Shown: in pieces, positions 1 to 7,855 of the stretch
Position numbering within the stretch: the stretch's first letter is position 1
Layout of the letters: each line of letters starts with the position of its first letter
Source: an uncultured Lachnospiraceae bacterium
GTDB taxonomy: Bacteria; Bacillota; Clostridia; Lachnospirales; Lachnospiraceae
NCBI GenBank assembly: GCA_900554925.1
Contig: USJG01000030.1
Span: 1-17,703 of the forward strand
DNA: 17,703 bases
Direction of reading: 5' to 3'
Program-made: the position numbers and the translations under genes
The notes under the pieces: generated by a model
Database searches by the model: none
What the model was told of the DNA's origin: nothing
The model's input: the letters and a program-made list of their open reading frames with translations, nothing else

Positions 1-939
1 GAGGAAGCAGCACCGGCAGAAGAAAGCTATGAACCTGTAACTTTGAATATAGCATATATGCCTAACTACGGAAGCCTGTGGTCAGTGCTTACCGCAAAGG
101 AAAAAGGATATTTTGACGAAGTTGGAATTACAGTAGAAATGGTTGAGTTTGCAGATGGTCCTACCATTATCGCAGCTATGGAATCAGGAAGTATCGATAT
201 TGGATATATCGGTCAGGGCGCACATAAGTTATGTATTAATGGCCAGGCATCTATTTTTGCACTTTCCCATATCTCCAACGGTGATGCACTTATTGGCGGT
301 GCAGGAATCACAACAGTAGAGGATTTGGCAGGCAAGAAGGTAGCATATTCTTCAGGAAGCTCCAGCGAGGACATTCTTGTAAATTCCTTAAATGCAGCGG
401 GCATGACAATGGATGACATTGAAGCAGTGGATATGGATGCATCCGCAATCGTTACAGCAATGCTTTCAGGCGGTGTAGACGCATGTGCAACATGGTCACC
501 TAACAGCCTGAAAATCTTAGAAGAGATGAGTGATGCAACAAAGCTGACAGACAATATGACATTTAAGGACACTACTGTATCTCTTGCAAGCTGGATCGTA
601 ATGCCTTCCTATGCTGAAGAAAACAAAGACATACTTGTAAGATTTACAAAGGCTCTCTTTAAAGCAATGGATTATGCAGCAGATGATCATTATGATGAGG
701 TAGCTCAGTATGTGGCAACTCAGGTAGCACAGGATTACGACAGCGTATATGAGCAGAGAGGCGATGCTGACTGGTTGACAGGCAAAGAAGTTTCTGAAGG
801 AGCAGCAAATGGTCTGGTAGAAGAATATTATGAAACACAGAAGCAGGGATTTGTTGCAGCAGGCGCTGTAGAGGTAGATCCCGTTCCGGCAGTTTCAGAT
901 TATGTAATGCTGGATGTAATGATTGAAGCAGGACAGTAA
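1..939 (+). CDS. ABC-type substrate-binding protein, NMT1/SsuA-like, 5' end outside window
   Basis: The frame is open from base 1, so the true start, signal peptide and lipobox lie upstream; a TTG at 43 is only an internal codon. The first visible residues are acidic and Ala/Pro/Glu-rich, as in the linker after a lipoprotein signal. The mature domain then begins with NIAYMPNYGSLWSVL and continues with GYFDEVGITVEM, SGSIDIGYIGQGAHK and SSWIV-like motifs (here ASWIVMPSYA), the pattern of the NitT/TauT/SsuA/THI5-like (NMT1) binding-protein superfamily. It should capture a small solute at the outer membrane face and pass it to an ABC permease, which is not visible here. The ligand cannot be read from sequence; sulfonates are a guess from the TauE/SafE gene at 5246. 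Its closest relative in the window is the C-terminal domain of the MCP fusion at 3286-5226. A strong hairpin follows its stop codon. Confidence 0.88.
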   Translation, partial: EEAAPAEESYEPVTLNIAYMPNYGSLWSVLTAKEKGYFDEVGITVEMVEFADGPTIIAAMESGSIDIGYIGQGAHKLCINGQASIFALSHISNGDALIGGAGITTVEDLAGKKVAYSSGSSSEDILVNSLNAAGMTMDDIEAVDMDASAIVTAMLSGGVDACATWSPNSLKILEEMSDATKLTDNMTFKDTTVSLASWIVMPSYAEENKDILVRFTKALFKAMDYAADDHYDEVAQYVATQVAQDYDSVYEQRGDADWLTGKEVSEGAANGLVEEYYETQKQGFVAAGAVEVDPVPAVSDYVMLDVMIEAGQ

Positions 940-976
940 TCATCAGGGGTAATGTGTTTTAATAATGTGCATAAAA

Positions 977-1010
977 TGAGAGTAGTCTGCCTTCGGGTAT
1001 ACTACTCTCA
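977..1010 (+). terminator. Strong hairpin between the SBP and kinase genes (terminator, attenuator or mRNA-end stabiliser)
   Basis: TGAGAGTAGT (977-986) pairs perfectly with ACTACTCTCA (1001-1010). Inside, after one mismatch, TGCC/GGTA closes a TTCG tetraloop. AATAATG-like and CATTATT flanks can extend the base. It lies 38 bp after the SBP stop. There is no clean T-run on the 3' side, so it may be a partial terminator or a 3'-end stabiliser rather than a full stop. Confidence 0.6.
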
Positions 1011-1054
1011 AGCATTATTGAAAACAGGCAGGGAGAAAAGGAGCGTGTGTTTAT

Positions 1055-2620
1055 ATGTTGATTTTAATGCTGGGGGCCTTTTTGATAGCTTCTGGTTTTG
1101 TGCTATTTAGGAAAAGAAGCATAGAATCCTTTTTTCTTTCGGGAATGTGCATCAGTCTGATGCTGGAGTTTACCGGTATCTTAATTTTTGTGGCCAAAAA
1201 GGGCGGTTATTCCAGGGAAATGCTGGAATTTATGTTTGTTTCCATGGAGTTAAAAACAAAAATCCAGTACCTGGTCATTCCATTAGATTTGATTGGCTAC
1301 ATGATTGCACTGGGAAGATATCTGTTTCCTGCTTTTCTTTTGCAGATGGCAATGCGGTATTCAATGCTTCCTGTCATTCGTCGGAACCCTCTGATAAAGA
1401 AGGTATCTGTCATTCTTCCTGTTATTTCCTTAATTGTTTATTATCCGAAAATTTACAAGGCAATCATAGCGTGGAATCCGGATATTCAGAATTTTATTGT
1501 AGATTTTTCGTATTTTTGGATTTGGTTATATGTTATAATTGCTTTGACTTTGTTGATCATTGAGTATTTATCCATCACCATGGTATTTTGCCGACGGCAG
1601 TTCAGCCTGATTGTTATATATATGATTGCAATGTCGGGACTGTATGTATTTTACTGTGGTCAGGATCCAGGGCAGGTATACCGGTTTTACAGTTCCTCTT
1701 ACACATGGAAAAGGGGAATAGGTTATCTGCAGTATATGTGGGATATCAAAGCGTATTACCTGTTGATGCTGGTGAATGTAGTTTGTGGTATTCTGGGCTT
1801 TATCAGCCTGCTTCGCTATACACAGCAGACTTATGTAAGTGATATGGAAGATGTGGTAATGGAACGGAAGTATAATACCGCCCGGGTCGGAACCCTGGTG
1901 TTCGTTCACAGTACCAAAAATCAGCTTCTTGCTAACAGGGTTATTTTCAAACGCTTAAGCAGTCTTGATATGGAGAAGGAAGAAAATATTGAAAAGGCTA
2001 AGGAGTATATCACCACTCTGGACAATATTAACGAAGCATTACTGGAAAGAATGGAAGTGCTTTATCATTCAGTGAAGTCCAATTCCATCCTCATGGTCTC
2101 CTGTCAATTGGAAGAAATTGTGGAGGATTCGCTTAACAGGTTTTATGATAAATATCCCGATGCCTTTGTGGAGGTTTTATTGGAATCCGATGCTGCTGTG
2201 CTGGCAGATAAAGCCCACCTGTGCGAGGCAATCTACAATTTACTTATTAATGCCCAGGAAGCGGTAGATGCAGCGGAACGGGGCCAGGAGGGTAAGATTT
2301 CCCTGCTCAGCCATGATGAGAGGCTGTATACCGTGATTGAAATCAGGGATAACGGTGTGGGAATACCCAGGGATATGATGAAAAAGATATTTGATCCTTT
2401 CTATACAAATAAGAACAGGAATCACAATTGGGGAATGGGGCTTTATTATGTAAGAGCAATTGTGAAGGGGCATTTAGGAAGTCTGAGGGTAGAAAGTAAA
2501 GAGGGGCAAGGCAGCAGCTTTTATATTTTGTTACCTAAGTATATGAATGACAGATTGTTGGGAAATAAAAATGAAAGTAAAAGAGAATATAAAGAAAATC
2601 AGAATAATGATAGCCGATGA
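1055..2620 (+). CDS. Seven-TM sensor histidine kinase
   Basis: The 521-residue protein starts at an ATG behind AAAAGGAG. About seven hydrophobic helices fill the N-terminal half (roughly 1-18, 27-47, 70-100, 117-137, 151-178, 183-203 and 234-254), with no large extracellular domain. The cytoplasmic kinase core follows: a putative phospho-His in the FVHSTKNQLLA box (H285), N box EAIYNLLINAQEAV (N395/N399), G1 RDNGVGIP, F box IFDPFYTNK and G2 NWGMGLYYV. It should autophosphorylate and pass phosphate to the response regulator encoded next, whose gene it overlaps. Lacking its own ligand domain, it may sense within the membrane or through the upstream binding protein; this is inference. The family is clear; the stimulus is unknown. 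Confidence 0.9.
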   Translation: MLILMLGAFLIASGFVLFRKRSIESFFLSGMCISLMLEFTGILIFVAKKGGYSREMLEFMFVSMELKTKIQYLVIPLDLIGYMIALGRYLFPAFLLQMAMRYSMLPVIRRNPLIKKVSVILPVISLIVYYPKIYKAIIAWNPDIQNFIVDFSYFWIWLYVIIALTLLIIEYLSITMVFCRRQFSLIVIYMIAMSGLYVFYCGQDPGQVYRFYSSSYTWKRGIGYLQYMWDIKAYYLLMLVNVVCGILGFISLLRYTQQTYVSDMEDVVMERKYNTARVGTLVFVHSTKNQLLANRVIFKRLSSLDMEKEENIEKAKEYITTLDNINEALLERMEVLYHSVKSNSILMVSCQLEEIVEDSLNRFYDKYPDAFVEVLLESDAAVLADKAHLCEAIYNLLINAQEAVDAAERGQEGKISLLSHDERLYTVIEIRDNGVGIPRDMMKKIFDPFYTNKNRNHNWGMGLYYVRAIVKGHLGSLRVESKEGQGSSFYILLPKYMNDRLLGNKNESKREYKENQNNDSR

Positions 2621-3263
2621 TTTTCCACTGCTTCTGGAGGATATGTGTGAATTGATTGACAGGCAGGAGGATATGGAAGTGGTGGGTACTGCCGGTACCG
2701 GGAAGAAGATCGTAGAGCTGGCCGGGGAAACGGAATTTGACATTATCCTTATGGACATTGAGATGGAAAATCCCAATGCCGGCATTGCCGCAACAGAGCA
2801 GCTGCGGGAACAGCTGGGTGATGTAAATGTTATATTTTTAACGGTACATGATACCAATGATATGATCTTAACAGCAATGGGTGCAGGGGCGGTTGACTAC
2901 CTGGTAAAGGGGTGCAGTGAAGAAGAGATCCTTAACCATATCAGGAGTGTCTATGCGGGAAATCCCATTATGGAACGTAAGGTGCATGAAACAGTTATGA
3001 GGGAATATGTAAGACTTCAAAAAAGTGAAAAAAGTCTTTTGTTTTTTATCAATAATATTTCCAAATTGACAATGACGGAAAGAGAACTTATTAAAAAGCT
3101 GCTGGAAGGAAAGACAGTTAAAGAAATTGCAAAAGAAAGATGCGTAGAAACGGTTACTGTAAAAACACAGATAAAGGGACTGCTGAGGAAATTCGGCTGC
3201 AGCCGGACGAAGGAAGTCATTAAGATGATTAATGATCTGAATATAGCCCATCTATTTCTGTAG
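2571..3263 (+). CDS. NarL/LuxR-type response regulator
   Basis: This 230-residue regulator has a receiver domain with the acidic pair D16/D17 (MIADDF), phospho-acceptor D62 (ILMDIEM), T91 (FLTVHD) and K113 (YLVKG). A LuxR-type helix-turn-helix follows at about 165-222 (LTMTERELIKKLLEG, KTVKEIAKE, TVKTQIKGLLRKFG). I prefer the ATG at 2571, giving MKVKENIKKIRIMIADD, because a TTGGGA box lies upstream. An in-frame ATG at 2547 has no visible ribosome-binding site. With either start it overlaps the kinase gene (50 or 74 bp), which indicates translational coupling and a cognate pair. Likely targets are the flanking SBP, MCP-fusion and TSUP genes, but no binding site was identified. Confidence 0.92.
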   Translation: MKVKENIKKIRIMIADDFPLLLEDMCELIDRQEDMEVVGTAGTGKKIVELAGETEFDIILMDIEMENPNAGIAATEQLREQLGDVNVIFLTVHDTNDMILTAMGAGAVDYLVKGCSEEEILNHIRSVYAGNPIMERKVHETVMREYVRLQKSEKSLLFFINNISKLTMTERELIKKLLEGKTVKEIAKERCVETVTVKTQIKGLLRKFGCSRTKEVIKMINDLNIAHLFL

Positions 3264-3285
3264 ATAAAATAGTAAGGAGTATGCT

Positions 3286-5226
3286 ATGAAATTATTTGTA
3301 AATAAGAAACCGGAAAAAGCAAAGCCAGAAACCAAGGATATGAAACAGGATATGCAGGAGGGTTTACTTAACGAAATCAGCAGTAGCCTGGGCAGCTTAA
3401 ATAAAAATGTTCTGGAAATGAATTATACTGCTGACAGTACAAATGTTGCAATCAATGCTGTAGGTAATTCCATAGAAGTTATTAATGAGGGAAACAGTGA
3501 ACTGGTATCACGCACTAAGGAAATAAACCAAATTACAATTGACATGGGAAAGGTTATCGATCAGACGAATGATTATGTGGAGGAGCTGGATACAGCTACT
3601 TTGAATATGCAGGGCAGTAATGAGGAAGTCGTTGGGATTTTCAGGGGGTTGATAGAGGAAAATTCCAATACTGAAAGCTGTATCGAGGAAATTTCCTTAA
3701 ATACGCTGGAAACTAACCATGCAACTCAGGAAATACAGCAGGCGGTGGATATCATTAACAGCATTGCCACTAAGACCAATCTGCTTAGCCTCAATGCCTC
3801 TATAGAAGCCGCAAGGGCAGGGGAAGCCGGCAGGGGATTTGCCGTCGTAGCAGGGGAAATACGTGCTTTGGCAGAGCAGAGCAGGAAAAGTGCGGAAACA
3901 ATAGGAGAGATCATTAATGGGCTGGCGGAAAAATCAAACAAGTCAGTTGCAAATATAAAAACAGTACAGAATGCTTTTAAAAAGCAGACGGAGAGCCTTG
4001 AAAAAACCAACTCTCTGATGAAGCAGACCAACGAGCTGATACAGGATGTGGTGGCAAAGGTGCGGCAGATTGAGACTAATTCCAAAGAGATGGACGAGCA
4101 AAAGAATGTCATTATAGAGAACATGGAATCTTTGGAGAAGCTAAGCGACAGCAATTATTCTGCAACGGAAAGTATTGTTGCCCATTTTAAAAACATTGTA
4201 AAAAATTCACTTGATATTGGGGAAAAGGCATTTGCAGTGTCCGGCATATATGACAGGATGAAAGACACCTGTGAAAACGCTTTTTTACATACGAAAGAAA
4301 ATAAGGATAAGAATCCGGATATTATCCGGGTAGCATATATGCCCAATTATGGCAGTCTCTGCGCGGTGATACCGGCGATGAAGATGGGCTTTTTTGAAAA
4401 GGAAAATCTTCACGTAGACCTCTATGAATATGCTAATGGACTGGAAATCATTCAGGCAATGGAAGAAGGAAAGATTGATTTTGGGTATATTGGCAACGGT
4501 GCACACAAATTTTGTATAAAAGGGCGTGCAACAATTGTAACAATGTCCCATCTATCTAATGCGGAGGCAATTATAGGGAACAGGCAGCATGGGGTAAGGA
4601 CAGTGGCGGATCTGCGAGGCAAAAAGATCGGAAATGTAGAGCATGCATCCAGTGAAACAATTCTGCGTATTGCATTGGAAACAGAAGGAATTTCTCCTGA
4701 TAAAGCAGAAATCATAAACTTAAAGCCCGAAGAAGTTGTTGAGGGAATGAAAAAGGGCAGCCTGGACGCTGGCGTTATCTGGTCGCCATATACGCTGGAA
4801 GTATTAAAGAAGCTTGGAAATGATGCTGTGGTGCTCGCCAATAACATGACTTATTCCAATAAAACAGCTTCAATCTCTTCATGGATCACTTTACCGCAAT
4901 ATGCAAAGGAACATTCCGATAGGGTGCTGCGTTTCACGAGAGCTATTTATAAAGGCATGAATTACAGGGCAATAGAAAACAATGTAAAGAAGGTAGCGGA
5001 CTGGATCTCAGAGGTTACAGTAATTGATAAAGAAAGCGCCTATGAACAGCGCAAGGACGCACAGTGGCTGACAGAAGGGTTTGTAAGCGTAGGCGCTAAA
5101 AAGGGTGATGTGGCCAGATTCTATGAAACTCAGCAGAGAGAGTTTCTGGAGGCCGGTGCAGTGGAAAAATCTGTGCCAGTGAGCCAGTATGTTCTGCTGG
5201 ATAATATGATGCAGGCAGCGCAATGA
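3286..5226 (+). CDS. Soluble MCP signalling domain fused to a C-terminal substrate-binding-protein domain
   Basis: The 646-residue protein has no signal peptide, TM segment or HAMP domain, so it should be cytoplasmic. Residues about 30-330 form the long helical hairpin of a methyl-accepting chemotaxis protein, with the conserved tip at about 160-200 (TNLLSLNASIEAARAGE, then GRGFAVVAGEIRALAEQ). Residues about 346-646 are an NMT1-type binding-protein fold closely related to the free SBP at 1-939: both have AYMPNYGSL, GYIG-GAHK-CI-G, WSP, SSW/ASW plus P-YA, YEQR-DA-WLT and FYETQ/YYETQ at matching places. It probably senses an imported ligand in the cytosol and signals to CheA/CheW; the tip that binds them is intact. 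No che gene lies in the window, so a non-chemotaxis role is possible. The start ATG follows AAGGAG, 22 bp after the response-regulator gene. Confidence 0.9.
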   Translation: MKLFVNKKPEKAKPETKDMKQDMQEGLLNEISSSLGSLNKNVLEMNYTADSTNVAINAVGNSIEVINEGNSELVSRTKEINQITIDMGKVIDQTNDYVEELDTATLNMQGSNEEVVGIFRGLIEENSNTESCIEEISLNTLETNHATQEIQQAVDIINSIATKTNLLSLNASIEAARAGEAGRGFAVVAGEIRALAEQSRKSAETIGEIINGLAEKSNKSVANIKTVQNAFKKQTESLEKTNSLMKQTNELIQDVVAKVRQIETNSKEMDEQKNVIIENMESLEKLSDSNYSATESIVAHFKNIVKNSLDIGEKAFAVSGIYDRMKDTCENAFLHTKENKDKNPDIIRVAYMPNYGSLCAVIPAMKMGFFEKENLHVDLYEYANGLEIIQAMEEGKIDFGYIGNGAHKFCIKGRATIVTMSHLSNAEAIIGNRQHGVRTVADLRGKKIGNVEHASSETILRIALETEGISPDKAEIINLKPEEVVEGMKKGSLDAGVIWSPYTLEVLKKLGNDAVVLANNMTYSNKTASISSWITLPQYAKEHSDRVLRFTRAIYKGMNYRAIENNVKKVADWISEVTVIDKESAYEQRKDAQWLTEGFVSVGAKKGDVARFYETQQREFLEAGAVEKSVPVSQYVLLDNMMQAAQ

Positions 5227-5245
5227 CAGAGGGAGGAGACTTCAA

Positions 5246-6034
5246 ATGGAATATCTGATTATTGTAATGGTTTGTTTTTTATCATCAGTAGTGGGAGCCA
5301 TCTGCGGTATTGGCGGCGGCGTGATCATTAAGCCGGTTTTGGATGCAACGGGGGTCATGGCAGTTACAACAGTTTCGTTTCTTTCAGGCTGTACCGTACT
5401 TTCCATGTCGGTGGTTTCTCTCTACAAGAATCTGAAGGCAAAACAGGATTTTGCATTTGATAAAACATTTGCCACTGTACTGGCCCTTGGAGGTGTGGCA
5501 GGGGGACTGGCAGGAAAAGAACTTTACCAGAGCATCATAAGCCGCTTATCTGACAGCAGCCGGGTTGGAGCGATCCAGGCGCTGGTGCTTATGCTGATTA
5601 CAATGGGAACATTGATTTATACTGTTTTTAAAGAAAAGATCCGCACAAAGAATGTGGAGAGTAAGGCCGTTATTTTTGGAATTGGAATCGTACTGGGAAT
5701 CATGTCTTCTTTTCTGGGGATAGGGGGAGGCCCGATTAATCTGGTAGTGCTGTTTTTTTTCTTTTCCATGACCACAAAGCAGGCGGCAATGTATTCCATT
5801 TACATAATCATGTTTTCACAGATTTCCAGCCTTTTATCTACAGTGATAAAAAGGAATGTCCCGCCTTTTGAACCAAAGATACTTATTCTGATGATCTTGT
5901 GCGGGATACTGGGAGGTCTGGCAGGCAGCAAAATTAATAAGAAAATTGATAATAAAACGGTGGATAAGCTTTTTATGGGATTGATGGGCTTAATTGTATG
6001 CATCAATATATATAATATCTTCCTTTATATGTAA
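5246..6034 (+). CDS. TauE/SafE (TSUP) family membrane permease
   Basis: This 262-residue, very hydrophobic protein is built as two repeats, each with the family glycine motif: GIGGGVIIKP (21-30) and GIGGGPINLV (158-167). A polar loop lies between them at about 128-140. Family members move sulfite, sulfoacetate, sulfolactate or other organosulfur anions across the cytoplasmic membrane; the direction and substrate here are unknown. GGGAGGAG sits just before the ATG and the gap to the MCP fusion is 19 bp, so they are probably one transcript. With an SsuA-like binding protein in the same cassette, sulfonate use with export of an oxidised sulfur product is a reasonable guess, not a demonstrated function. 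It is the last gene before a hairpin. Confidence 0.88.
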   Translation: MEYLIIVMVCFLSSVVGAICGIGGGVIIKPVLDATGVMAVTTVSFLSGCTVLSMSVVSLYKNLKAKQDFAFDKTFATVLALGGVAGGLAGKELYQSIISRLSDSSRVGAIQALVLMLITMGTLIYTVFKEKIRTKNVESKAVIFGIGIVLGIMSSFLGIGGGPINLVVLFFFFSMTTKQAAMYSIYIIMFSQISSLLSTVIKRNVPPFEPKILILMILCGILGGLAGSKINKKIDNKTVDKLFMGLMGLIVCINIYNIFLYM

Positions 6035-6075
6035 ATCAGTTCTTCTTATACAGGAATTTTTATAAAATTTCTGGC

Positions 6076-6112
6076 AGGGGCTGTGGCATTAATCAATTAA
6101 TGCACAGTTCCT
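6076..6112 (+). terminator. Probable terminator of the signalling cassette
   Basis: AGGGGCTGTG-G-CATTAA (6076-6092) pairs with TTAATGCACAGTTCCT (6097-6112) around a TCAA loop, with two G.U pairs and one bulged G. The 3' side is pyrimidine-rich (TTCCTGTTCC, then a T6 run at 6127-6132) rather than an immediate T-run. A palindrome TTTTTTCGAAAAAA follows at 6127-6140. Its place between the TSUP gene and rho fits a terminator. Confidence 0.6.
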
Positions 6113-6142
6113 TTCCTGTTCCCCGATTTTTTCGAAAAAAAC

Positions 6143-6171
6143 TTTCTATTTTTATAATTATGTTGTATAAT
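6143..6171 (+). promoter_or_regulatory. Candidate rho promoter
   Basis: A consensus -10 TATAAT is at 6166-6171. The hexamer 17 bp upstream (TTTCTA, 6143-6148) is a poor -35, but the surroundings are very AT-rich (A/T tracts at 6127-6160), which could act as an UP element. It lies about 110 bp before the rho start, leaving room for a leader. The rest of 6035-6280 holds only the hairpin above and no gene that I can see. Confidence 0.45.
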
Positions 6172-6270
6172 TTAATTTACAGACATTTCAGATAACAAGT
6201 CGTGATAAAATCCCGAAGAAAAATAAATGATTTGACTGATTGGTAAGTGATACCATGAGTATATATGAAT

Positions 6271-6275
6271 GGAGG
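6271..6275 (+). promoter_or_regulatory. Ribosome-binding site that sets the rho start
   Basis: GGAGG lies 5 nt before the ATG at 6281. The ATG at 6269 has no such box in front and would swallow this one, so the shorter start is preferred. Confidence 0.75.
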
Positions 6276-6280
6276 ATATT

Positions 6281-7711
6281 ATGAGAGAAAAGTATGAGTC
6301 TTTGGCGCTTGCCGATTTAAAGGCGATTGCAAAAGCCAGAGGGCTGAAAGGCACATCAACGATGAAGAAGGCCGAGCTTGTGGAGCTGATGCTTGCGGAA
6401 GACGAAAAGGACAAGGCAGAAGGAAAGAGCGTACAGCCCAAATCCATTCCGGCAAAGCCGGCTGCATCAGGAAGGACAGATGCCAGAGAAGGAAAGAATG
6501 AGAGAGCAGAATATAAGGCAGACCGTCCGGAGCAGAGAGTGGAGGAGCCTAAGGCAGATGAGGACAAGTATCCCGCAGAATTGGACAGCGGTATTGCTGC
6601 AAGGGGTATTTTAGAGGTAATGCCTGACGGATATGGATTTATCCGCTGTGAAAATTATCTGCCCGGGGATCATGACGTATATGTGGCACCCAGCCAGATC
6701 AGAAGATTTGGATTAAAGACAGGTGATATTCTTGAGGGAAATACCCGTGTCAGAACCCAGGGGGAAAAGTTTGCGGCGCTTCTTTATGTAAAGAGTATTA
6801 ATGGTTATGCGCCTGAAGTGGCGGCAAGAAGATGCAACTTTGAGGATATGACCCCTATTTTTCCCAATGAGAGACTGCATCTGGAAATGCCTGGCGCCAG
6901 CGTTGCCATGAGAATTATGGATTTGATCAGTCCCGTAGGCAAGGGCCAGCGCGGTATGATCGTGTCTCCTCCCAAGGCAGGCAAAACCACCTTGCTTAAG
7001 GATGTGGCCAAATCAGTAAAGCGTAATGCGCCTGAGGTGCATCTGATCATCCTTTTGATTGATGAACGGCCTGAGGAAGTTACAGATATCAAGGAGGCCA
7101 TTGAAGGGCCAAACGTTGAGGTAATCTATTCTACCTTTGATGAATTGCCGGAGCATCATAAGCGTGTTTCAGAAATGGTAATAGAGAGAGGAAAACGTCT
7201 GGTTGAGCATAAAAAGGATGTTATGATACTGATTGACAGTATTACCAGGCTGACCAGAGCATACAATCAGACAGTACCGCCAAGCGGACGTACCTTATCA
7301 GGAGGTCTTGATCCTGCGGCATTACATATGCCTAAGAGATTTTTCGGCGCAGCGAGAAACATGCGGGAGGGAGGCTCTCTTACTATTCTTGCAACTGCCT
7401 TAGTAGATACCGGCAGTAAGATGGATGATGTGGTATATGAAGAATTTAAGGGAACCGGCAATATGGAGCTTGTGCTGGACCGCAAGCTGTCCGAGAAGAG
7501 AGTATTCCCAGCTATTGATATTCCCAAATCGGGAACCAGAAGGGAAGACCTTCTGCTGACGCAGGATGAGCTGGAAGCAATCAATATCATGCGCAAAGGC
7601 CTCAATGGATTAAAACCGGAGGAATCCGTAGACAAGATACTGGATATGTTTGCAAAGACCAGAAATAACCAGGAAGTTGTAAACATGGTAAAAAAAATAA
7701 AATGGTTTTAA
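6281..7711 (+). CDS. rho: Transcription termination factor Rho
   Basis: This 476-residue hexameric RNA helicase ends transcription on untranslated RNA. In order: a Rho_N domain (about 7-40, LKAIAKARGLKGTSTMKKAE), a charged low-complexity insert (about 41-103), the cold-shock RNA-binding domain (about 107-172, VMPDGYGFIRCENYLPG), then the RecA-like ATPase with Walker A SPPKAGKTT (229-237), DERPEEV, Walker B VMILIDS (314-320), Q-loop region PPSGRTLSGGLDP and R-loop region ALVDTGSKMDD, and the C-terminal GTGNMELVLDRKLSEKRVFPA block. The start follows the GGAGG at 6271; an in-frame ATG at 6269 would add four residues. No obvious intrinsic terminator follows the stop codon. The insert makes it longer than the roughly 420-residue E. 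coli protein. Confidence 0.97.
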   Translation: MREKYESLALADLKAIAKARGLKGTSTMKKAELVELMLAEDEKDKAEGKSVQPKSIPAKPAASGRTDAREGKNERAEYKADRPEQRVEEPKADEDKYPAELDSGIAARGILEVMPDGYGFIRCENYLPGDHDVYVAPSQIRRFGLKTGDILEGNTRVRTQGEKFAALLYVKSINGYAPEVAARRCNFEDMTPIFPNERLHLEMPGASVAMRIMDLISPVGKGQRGMIVSPPKAGKTTLLKDVAKSVKRNAPEVHLIILLIDERPEEVTDIKEAIEGPNVEVIYSTFDELPEHHKRVSEMVIERGKRLVEHKKDVMILIDSITRLTRAYNQTVPPSGRTLSGGLDPAALHMPKRFFGAARNMREGGSLTILATALVDTGSKMDDVVYEEFKGTGNMELVLDRKLSEKRVFPAIDIPKSGTRREDLLLTQDELEAINIMRKGLNGLKPEESVDKILDMFAKTRNNQEVVNMVKKIKWF

Positions 7712-7718
7712 AAAATAC

Positions 7719-7747
7719 TTGCATGATAGAATAAGCTATGATACAAT
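7719..7747 (+). promoter_or_regulatory. Likely rpmE promoter
   Basis: TTGCAT (7719-7724) and TACAAT (7742-7747) are separated by 17 bp, close to the sigma-A consensus. They start just after the rho stop and lie about 110 bp upstream of rpmE. A second -10-like TATAAT at 7765-7770 has only a weak -35 and could be an alternative. Confidence 0.6.
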
Positions 7748-7749
7748 TA

Positions 7750-7855
7750 AAAAGCTGTTTCGGGTATAATATATACAAAATATATACAGCGGCACAACTT
7801 ATGTGCAGAGGATGAGAACGAATCTATTACTAAGTTTTTATAGAGAGGTGAAAAC
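7750..7855 (+). ncRNA. Possible structured rpmE leader
   Basis: The region between the promoter and rpmE has short inverted repeats: GCTGT...ACAGC (from about 7754 to 7790) enclosing ATATA-rich arms, and GCACA-ACTTA-TGTGC (7792-7806). L31 genes of Firmicutes are known to carry autoregulatory leaders (the L31-Firmicutes motif). I cannot confirm a match by eye, so this is a candidate only. Confidence 0.3.

Noticed and set aside
43..45. TTG at 43 as the start of the substrate-binding protein
   Set aside because: The frame is open to the window edge and the upstream residues look like a lipoprotein linker; the real start is outside.
6127..6140. TTTTTTCGAAAAAA palindrome as a specific operator
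   Set aside because: It is a simple A/T tract next to a hairpin and promoter; low complexity makes it weak evidence for a binding site.
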